DNA of 18,611 nucleotides from JBFKMV01 sp041629655 (lineage in GTDB: Bacteria > Acidobacteriota > Polarisedimenticolia > Polarisedimenticolales > Polarisedimenticolaceae). The notes below the pieces were generated by a model that was given only the letters and a program-made list of their open reading frames with translations, had not been told where the DNA came from and did not search any database. Shown here one piece after another: positions 14,845 to 18,611 of the stretch. The position numbers were made by a program, and so were the translations under genes. The DNA lies in assembly GCA_041629655.1 (NCBI GenBank), contig JBFKMV010000097.1:1-18611 (forward strand). The letters are read 5' to 3'. Every line of letters begins with the position of its first letter. Positions within the stretch are counted from its first letter, which is position 1.

Positions 14845-15869
14845 AGAAGACGCTGAGGGTTCTGGTGCTGGTTCACGAGGACCTGGTTCCGCCGGACTCG
14901 ATCGAGGGCCTGACGGACCAGCAGATCCTGCCCTGGAAGACCGAGTTCGACGTGGTGGTCAGCCTGCGCGAGCTCGGCCACGAGGTCCAGGTGCTCGGCG
15001 TGGCCAGCGACCTCGGGATCATCCGCAGCACGATCGAGGAGTTCAAGCCGCACATCACGTTCAACCTGCTCGAGGAGTTCCACGGCGTGTCGGTCTACGA
15101 CCATCACGTGGCAGCCTACCTGGAGCTGCTCAAGCGCCGCTACACCGGCTGCAATCCACGCGGCCTGATGCTGGCCCACGACAAGGCGCTGTCGAAGAAG
15201 ATCCTGTCGTTCCACCGTATCCCGGTCCCCGACTTCGCCGTGTTCCCGATGGGCCGCAAGGTCAAGCGGCCGAGCAAGCTCGGCTTTCCGCTGCTGGTCA
15301 AGTCGCTGACCCTCGAGGGCTCGGTGGGGATCGCCAAGGCCTCGCGGGTCACGGACGACGAACAGCTCCGCGAGCGCGCGGAGTTCGTGCACGAGCAGCT
15401 CGGCACGGACGCGATCGCGGAGCAGTTCATCGCCGGTCGCGAGCTGTACGTCGGCGTGATGGGCAACCAGCGGCTGACGACGCTCCCGATCTGGGAGCTG
15501 GAATTCACCAAGAAGAAGCCGGAGGAGCCGCTGATCGCCACCGCCAAGGTCAAGTGGGACCTAGCCTACCAGAAGAAGCTGGGGCTCAAGACCGGTCCGA
15601 TCGCCAACCTCGAGCCGGCGCTGCGGCAGAAGATCCTCAACGTCTGCAAGCGGTCCTACCGCCGGCTGAACCTGACCGGCTACGCGCGGATGGACCTGCG
15701 GTTGACCGACAGCGGCGAGGTGTTCCTGATCGAGGCCAACCCGAATCCGGACCTGCAGTACGGCGAAGACTTCTCGGCGTCGGCCGAGGTGGCCGGGCTC
15801 GAGTACAACGACCTGCTGCAGAAGATCATCACGCTCGGCCTGGGCTACCGAGCCGCGTGGCAGGAGTAG
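14841..15869 (+). CDS. ATP-grasp ligase, D-Ala-D-Ala ligase-like
   Basis: A 342-residue ATP-grasp enzyme, expected to form an amide or peptide bond through an acyl-phosphate. KSLTLEGSVGIAKAS (154-168) is the ATP-binding loop, EQFIAGRELYVGVMGN (194-209) the middle motif, and RMDLRLTDSGEVFLIEANPNP (283-303) carries the Mg ligands Asp285, Glu298 and Asn300. The N-terminal part (FNLLEEF near 74-80, YTGCNP near 101-106) resembles D-Ala-D-Ala ligase, but the GEDG substrate loop of true Ddl is replaced by FHGVSVYD. A cell-wall Ddl role is thus unlikely, and a dedicated peptide or amide ligase is more plausible. The ATG overlaps the TGA of the metallopeptidase gene. It is the last gene of the plus-strand operon, ending 4 nt from a convergent stop. 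Confidence 0.87.
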   Translation: MKKTLRVLVLVHEDLVPPDSIEGLTDQQILPWKTEFDVVVSLRELGHEVQVLGVASDLGIIRSTIEEFKPHITFNLLEEFHGVSVYDHHVAAYLELLKRRYTGCNPRGLMLAHDKALSKKILSFHRIPVPDFAVFPMGRKVKRPSKLGFPLLVKSLTLEGSVGIAKASRVTDDEQLRERAEFVHEQLGTDAIAEQFIAGRELYVGVMGNQRLTTLPIWELEFTKKKPEEPLIATAKVKWDLAYQKKLGLKTGPIANLEPALRQKILNVCKRSYRRLNLTGYARMDLRLTDSGEVFLIEANPNPDLQYGEDFSASAEVAGLEYNDLLQKIITLGLGYRAAWQE

Positions 15870-15888
15870 CGGCTCAGCGGAACGCGGC
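15852..15888. terminator. Inverted repeat at a very tight convergent junction
   Basis: GCCGCGT (15852-15858) and ACGCGGC (15882-15888) can form a 7-bp stem around the two stop codons, which are only 4 nt apart. There is no T-run. It may help stop transcription from both sides. Confidence 0.22.
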
Positions 15889-16278
15889 CTTGACCTTGGC
15901 CCGCGAGAAGTAGGCGATCCACGCCGCGGCGAACAGGATTCGCCAGGCGGACATCCCGGGCTGGCGCGCGAACAGGAACAACACCTCGAACGCGATCGAG
16001 ACGGCGAGCAGCGCCAGGAATGCCGTGCGGGCCCAGTTGCGGCGCCGCACCAGCCCCACCGCGATCCAGGCCATCGCGGCGGCCAGCGTGAGCCAGGTGA
16101 CCGTCCAGGCGGCCGAACGGCTGAGGAACACCGCCGCGTGAAGCTCGACGCCCACGAGGGCCAGCAGGAACATCGCGGCCACCACGACACCGATCGGCGG
16201 CCGCTTGCGCGACCGGCGGGACCGCGCCTGGCCTTCGACGCCGGCCACGCCGCCGCCTGCGCCGGGCGACCCGCTCAT
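15874..16278 (-). CDS. Small integral membrane protein of unknown function
   Basis: A 134-residue protein with a basic, glycine-rich cytoplasmic N-terminus (1-28) and about four membrane helices (near 29-52, 57-77, 85-104 and 112-124). Positive charges cluster between helices 2 and 3 (RRRNWAR) and at the C-terminus, as expected for cytoplasmic loops. I recognise no family. The ATG at 16278 overlaps the stop of the GST-like gene (ATGA); the frame runs further upstream, but only as a shadow of that gene. A role with the GST neighbour is possible, but nothing in the sequence defines it. Confidence 0.7.
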   Translation of the reverse strand: MSGSPGAGGGVAGVEGQARSRRSRKRPPIGVVVAAMFLLALVGVELHAAVFLSRSAAWTVTWLTLAAAMAWIAVGLVRRRNWARTAFLALLAVSIAFEVLFLFARQPGMSAWRILFAAAWIAYFSRAKVKAAFR

Positions 16279-16874
16279 GCCCCGATGCGGACGTGACCGG
16301 GCTGCGCGCGAACGCGCTCGACCCACGCCGAGACCGCGCCGTACGGCGCCAGCTCGAACCCACCCTCGGGAGCCACGTGGATGTACGCGAACAGCGCGAT
16401 GTCGGCGATCGAGTAGCGGCCCTCGACCAGGAACGGGTGCTCGGCCAGCCAGTGCTCCACGACCTGGAGCCCCGCGGTCCCGGCTTCGCGGGTCTGGGCC
16501 AGCCGCGCCGCGTGCTCCTCGGGCCGGCCGAGGATCGACATCAGGTAGCGCGCGACGGCCAGGTTCGGCTCGAGGTTGTTCTGCTCGAAGAACATCCATT
16601 GCAGCACGCGGGCGCGAGCGAGCGCATCGTCGGGAAGGTACGGGGTGCCGTCGGCGAGGTACCACAGGATGGCGTTGGACTCGGCGAGGTGCCGGCCGTC
16701 GTCGAGCTCCAGGATCGGGATCTTGCTCGCCGGGTTCATCGCTTGCAGCAGCGCCTTGCGGTTCTCCCGCGAAACGACGTCGACCGGAACGCGCTCGTAC
16801 GAGAGGCCGAGGTGCGACAGCAACAGCCGCACCTTGTAACAGTTGCCGGAAACCGTGGCGTCGTACAGCTTCAT
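16275..16874 (-). CDS. Glutathione S-transferase family protein
   Basis: A 199-residue cytosolic GST-fold protein. The N-terminal thioredoxin-like domain (1-80) has SGNCYKVRLLLSHLG at the active-site turn (candidate Ser9 or Cys12), the cis-proline in KIPILE (Pro53) and the glutathione gamma-Glu contact ESNAI (Glu65, Ser66). An all-helical C-terminal domain follows, with a typical HPFLVEGRYSIADIALFAYIH segment in two parts. The reaction would be glutathione conjugation or reduction of an unknown electrophile. I chose the ATG at 16874; an upstream ATG at 16919 would add 15 residues outside the fold. It starts 5 nt after the stop of the preceding exported-protein gene and overlaps the membrane protein gene downstream, so these are co-transcribed. 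Confidence 0.88.
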   Translation of the reverse strand: MKLYDATVSGNCYKVRLLLSHLGLSYERVPVDVVSRENRKALLQAMNPASKIPILELDDGRHLAESNAILWYLADGTPYLPDDALARARVLQWMFFEQNNLEPNLAVARYLMSILGRPEEHAARLAQTREAGTAGLQVVEHWLAEHPFLVEGRYSIADIALFAYIHVAPEGGFELAPYGAVSAWVERVRAQPGHVRIGA

Positions 16875-16879
16875 CGCGC

Positions 16880-17512
16880 CTACCGGCTCGCGGGGTCCGA
16901 GCGTCGGGGGAGCCCCCACCGCCGCAGCGGGCTCCGCTCCTCGATCGCCAGCGACGCGATCAGTCGCTCGACGGTCTCGCGGTCCGCCCCGCCGGAACGC
17001 CGGACCGCCAGGTGGACCTCGATCCGCGTCCCCTCATGCTGCAGGAACGCCTGCAGGTGCCGGTCCGACCCCACCCCGTACTCGAGGTAGGCGACACCTC
17101 CGCGTTCCCAGAACGTCTCGTCGGTCTCGGGCGGATCCAGCGCGATCAGCCGCTTCCAGCGCGCGGCGCGGTAGTCCTGCGGACCGAGGCGCCCGATCGC
17201 CGGGCGCAGGGTGACGGTGAGCTGGATCCGGCTGTCCCGGTGCAGGAACACCATCGTCCGGTTGTCGGCGCCCTGGTTCTGCTCGCGCACCAGCGTGAAG
17301 TCGGCCAGATCCAGCGCGACCCGCCAGCGCGCGCCGGACAGCGCGATCTCGGGGCCCGCCGGAACGCGCAGGCCGGGTTCCCGAGGCTGCGCCTCCTGCG
17401 GCGGAACCGGGGTCTCCAACGCCGGCGACTGCGCGATCACGGGCGCCGCCGGCGTCAGCATCGCCAACAGCAACAGCGGCGCGAGGCAACGATCGACGGA
17501 AGGGAAGTGCAT
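16880..17512 (-). CDS. Exported protein of unknown function
   Basis: A 210-residue protein with a Sec signal peptide (1-27, ending in PVIA before Gln28), then a Pro-rich linker (30-55). The compact part (about 58-190) alternates beta strands and ends in a helix (DRETVERLIASLAI). The pattern loosely recalls small periplasmic domains of the DcrB/PsbP kind, but I do not claim membership. Start: ATG 17512; the frame extends to 17575, which would move the signal peptide inwards. A TTGACA-containing promoter lies just upstream and overlaps the stop of the preceding gene, so it can be expressed separately from that gene. Confidence 0.72.
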   Translation of the reverse strand: MHFPSVDRCLAPLLLLAMLTPAAPVIAQSPALETPVPPQEAQPREPGLRVPAGPEIALSGARWRVALDLADFTLVREQNQGADNRTMVFLHRDSRIQLTVTLRPAIGRLGPQDYRAARWKRLIALDPPETDETFWERGGVAYLEYGVGSDRHLQAFLQHEGTRIEVHLAVRRSGGADRETVERLIASLAIEERSPLRRWGLPRRSDPASR

Positions 17513-17546
17513 TGCGGGTCCCGGAACGACGCGAACGGCCGCCGGG

Positions 17547-17575
17547 AGCCTAGAACAGACGCGTTTCGGTGTCAA
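17547..17575 (-). promoter_or_regulatory. Candidate sigma-70 promoter of the exported-protein/GST unit
   Basis: On the minus strand a perfect TTGACA (17575-17570), a 17-nt spacer and TAGGCT (17552-17547, keeping TA---T) lie 35 nt before the ATG at 17512. The -35 box overlaps the stop codon of the gene at 17572-18105. Confidence 0.45.
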
Positions 17576-18105
17576 TCGACGCGCCGCATCACGAGATCGC
17601 GACAGGCGAAGAAGTCCCTGCCCGGCGGCGCCAGCTCGAGCACCAGGCGGTACTCGTCGTCGCCCAGGATCTCGTAGCGCAGCCGGGCGCGCGTGCCCGA
17701 CGCACCCTCCGCGCTGACGGTGTTGAAGATCAGCAGGCGCGCGTCGTCACCGACCTCGTCGAGCACGTAGGTGTTCACGAAGCCCTCGGAGAGGAACTGC
17801 CGCAGCATGATCTTGCGGCGTTCGGAGTCGTAGCTGAAGAACCCGATGTCCTTGTGGGTCTCGGGCTCGGCCTCGCCCTCGCGCAGCTCGAACACGGCGC
17901 GCGTGGTCATGCGGATGAACTGCTGCTCGAGCACCGGCTCGTAGCGGTGGCGCGTCTCTGCCCGGCCGCCGAGCCCGGTGCCGGTCCCGGCCCACTCGCC
18001 GACGAAGAAACGGATCACTTTCCAGGGGTCGGACGCCTCCGGCTCCGCGGCCCAGGACGAGCCCAGCGCCAGCAACAGCCCGGCGGTCACGATCGAGGTT
18101 CGCAT
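17572..18105 (-). CDS. Exported lipocalin/nitrobindin-like protein (DUF1579-like)
   Basis: A 177-residue protein with a signal peptide (1-20, ending WAA). The mature part begins with a helix and the motif FFVGEWAGTGTG (33-44), followed by about ten predicted beta strands (ETRHRYEPVLEQ, DIGFFSYDSERRKIMLRQ, YVLDEV, LIFNTVS, RARLRYEIL, YRLVLELA). An initial GxWxGxG and a chain of strands is typical of small beta-barrels such as the nitrobindin/THAP4-like and DUF1579 groups, which bind hydrophobic ligands or haem. The ligand cannot be deduced, and no clear haem-binding histidine is visible. The ATG has GGAG 4 nt upstream. It is transcribed divergently from the gene at 18162. Confidence 0.75.
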   Translation of the reverse strand: MRTSIVTAGLLLALGSSWAAEPEASDPWKVIRFFVGEWAGTGTGLGGRAETRHRYEPVLEQQFIRMTTRAVFELREGEAEPETHKDIGFFSYDSERRKIMLRQFLSEGFVNTYVLDEVGDDARLLIFNTVSAEGASGTRARLRYEILGDDEYRLVLELAPPGRDFFACRDLVMRRVD

Positions 18106-18126
18106 GGCTCCGGCCTTCTGGCCCGC

Positions 18127-18132
18127 ATTATA
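18127..18132 (-). promoter_or_regulatory. Consensus -10 box of the lipocalin-like gene
   Basis: The minus strand reads a perfect TATAAT, 21 nt before the ATG at 18105; no good -35 is present. This box lies in the 56-nt divergent gap, next to the plus-strand TAAGAT (18151-18156). Confidence 0.45.
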
Positions 18133-18161
18133 CCGTGCCGGGGTTTGGCGTAAGATGAGGC

Positions 18162-18383
18162 ATGGCCGTCCCCCCGGGCACCGTTTCCACCGCGATCGGC
18201 CGGTTCGCCACCGGCCTGCGGTATCCAGTGCTGTTCGCGATCACCGCGGCGGTGTTTCTGCTCGACCTGGTGGTGCCGGACCTGATCCCGTTCGTGGACG
18301 AGATCCTGCTCGGTCTGTTCACGCTGCTGCTGGGCGGGATGAAGAAGCGGGTCGACGGACGGCCTCCCGAAACGCCGCGCTGA
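18162..18383 (+). CDS. Small two-helix membrane protein (DUF6116-like)
   Basis: A 73-residue protein with two hydrophobic helices (about 21-39 and 43-60) separated by the turn PDLIPFVDE, followed by a basic KKR tail. The pattern of a P-D-x-I-P-F-x-D-E loop then a Leu/Gly-rich helix and KK tail resembles small proteins grouped as DUF6116; that is from memory of the family. Function is unknown. The ATG has GAGG only 3 nt upstream. A TAAGAT -10-like box (18151-18156) lies so close that a transcript from it would begin at about the start codon, so it may be leaderless. Confidence 0.72.
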   Translation: MAVPPGTVSTAIGRFATGLRYPVLFAITAAVFLLDLVVPDLIPFVDEILLGLFTLLLGGMKKRVDGRPPETPR

Positions 18384-18393
18384 GCCCGGAAAC

Positions 18394-18409
18394 GTCCTCT
18401 CGAGGGGAC
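18394..18409 (+). terminator. Hairpin after the small membrane protein gene
   Basis: GTCCTC (18394-18399) pairs with GAGGGGAC's GGGGAC half (18404-18409, one G-U pair) around a TCGA loop, 11 nt after the stop. There is no T-run downstream. Confidence 0.28.
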
Positions 18410-18464
18410 ATCGCGGGTGGTCGCAGGCGAGCGGTTTTCCGGAGAAAGCAAGGGAACAAAGGCT

Positions 18465-18489
18465 GTTTTGCCGTGGCACCGGCCTTGCG
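18465..18489 (+). promoter_or_regulatory. Sigma-54 (RpoN) promoter
   Basis: TGGCAC (18474-18479), five bases, then TTGC (18485-18488) gives GG-N10-GC with near-consensus -24/-12 boxes. Transcription would start near 18500, 32 nt before the ATG at 18532. GTTTT (18465-18469) lies exactly 4 nt upstream of TGGCAC, as GTTTC does at the other sigma-54 promoter (546-561). An AACA-N5-TGTT dyad (18455-18467) overlaps that T-tract. Confidence 0.65.
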
Positions 18490-18531
18490 ATGAGACGGGG
18501 CGGGACTCGGATTCCCGAAAGGAGTCACGCC

Positions 18532-18611
18532 ATGAAGACCCTGCGTTACCTGCTGATCACGACGATCGCCCTGTTCGGCGTGGCCACGGTCGCCTCGGCC
18601 GACCACCGCGA
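18532..18611 (+). CDS. Exported protein, 5' end only
   Basis: The first 26 codons of a gene cut by the window edge. They encode a classic signal peptide: MKTLR, a hydrophobic core (YLLITTIALFGVATV) and an ASA cleavage site before Asp24. The ATG has AAAGGAGT 8 nt upstream. The mature protein is not visible, so no function can be given. It sits behind a sigma-54 promoter. Confidence 0.7.
   Translation, partial: MKTLRYLLITTIALFGVATVASADHR

Noticed and set aside
14841..15869. True D-alanine-D-alanine ligase
   Set aside because: The ATP-grasp motifs fit, but the D-Ala substrate loop is replaced and the gene is joined to a metallopeptidase rather than cell-wall genes.

Overview
The window is GC-rich bacterial DNA with closely packed genes. 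A predicted lipoprotein (lipobox ending in Cys20), several Sec signal peptides, two sigma-54-type promoters and a Cys-rich exported protein suggest a diderm lineage such as Acidobacteriota, Gemmatimonadota or Myxococcota. The sequence alone does not settle the phylum. I see no tRNA or rRNA genes, insertion sequences, integrases or CRISPR arrays. Most of the long antisense open frames are GC-bias shadows.

Layout. (1) 1-951: a minus-strand exported protein with 12 cysteines, under a near-perfect sigma-54 promoter, then about 470 bases without a gene that hold an orphan plus-strand terminator. (2) 952-1991: a PAS-GAF sensor protein with no output domain. (3) 6897-1988, minus strand: a vitamin B6-centred operon, a MocR/PdxR-type regulator followed by pdxS, pdxT, a PLP-dependent branched-chain aminotransferase and a nitrilase-family amidohydrolase, with repeated TTGGNC-type elements around the promoter. 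(4) 8790-6940, minus: a long-form HflX GTPase whose true N-terminus extends 53 codons past the first ATG and appears to begin at a rare ATT codon behind a strong Shine-Dalgarno sequence. (5) 9852-8890, minus: an orphan carbamate kinase with altered glycine-loop residues. (6) 10021-12153, plus: an M28 aminopeptidase-type lipoprotein with a PA region and two PDZ domains. (7) 12207-15869, plus: a likely four-gene operon of two short-chain dehydrogenases, an HExxH metallopeptidase and a D-Ala-D-Ala-ligase-like ATP-grasp enzyme, with three of the junctions overlapping or nearly so. (8) 18105-15874, minus: an exported lipocalin-like protein, a second exported protein, a glutathione S-transferase-like protein and a small membrane protein. 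(9) 18162-18611, plus: a small two-helix membrane protein, then the start of another exported protein under a second sigma-54 promoter.

The points most worth following up are the metallopeptidase/ATP-grasp pair (a possible ligate-and-cleave peptide modification system), the ATT start of hflX, and the two sigma-54 promoters. Those promoters share the same GTTTY-N4-TGGCAC arrangement and both drive small exported proteins. The self-contained PLP operon with candidate PdxR operators is also worth checking.
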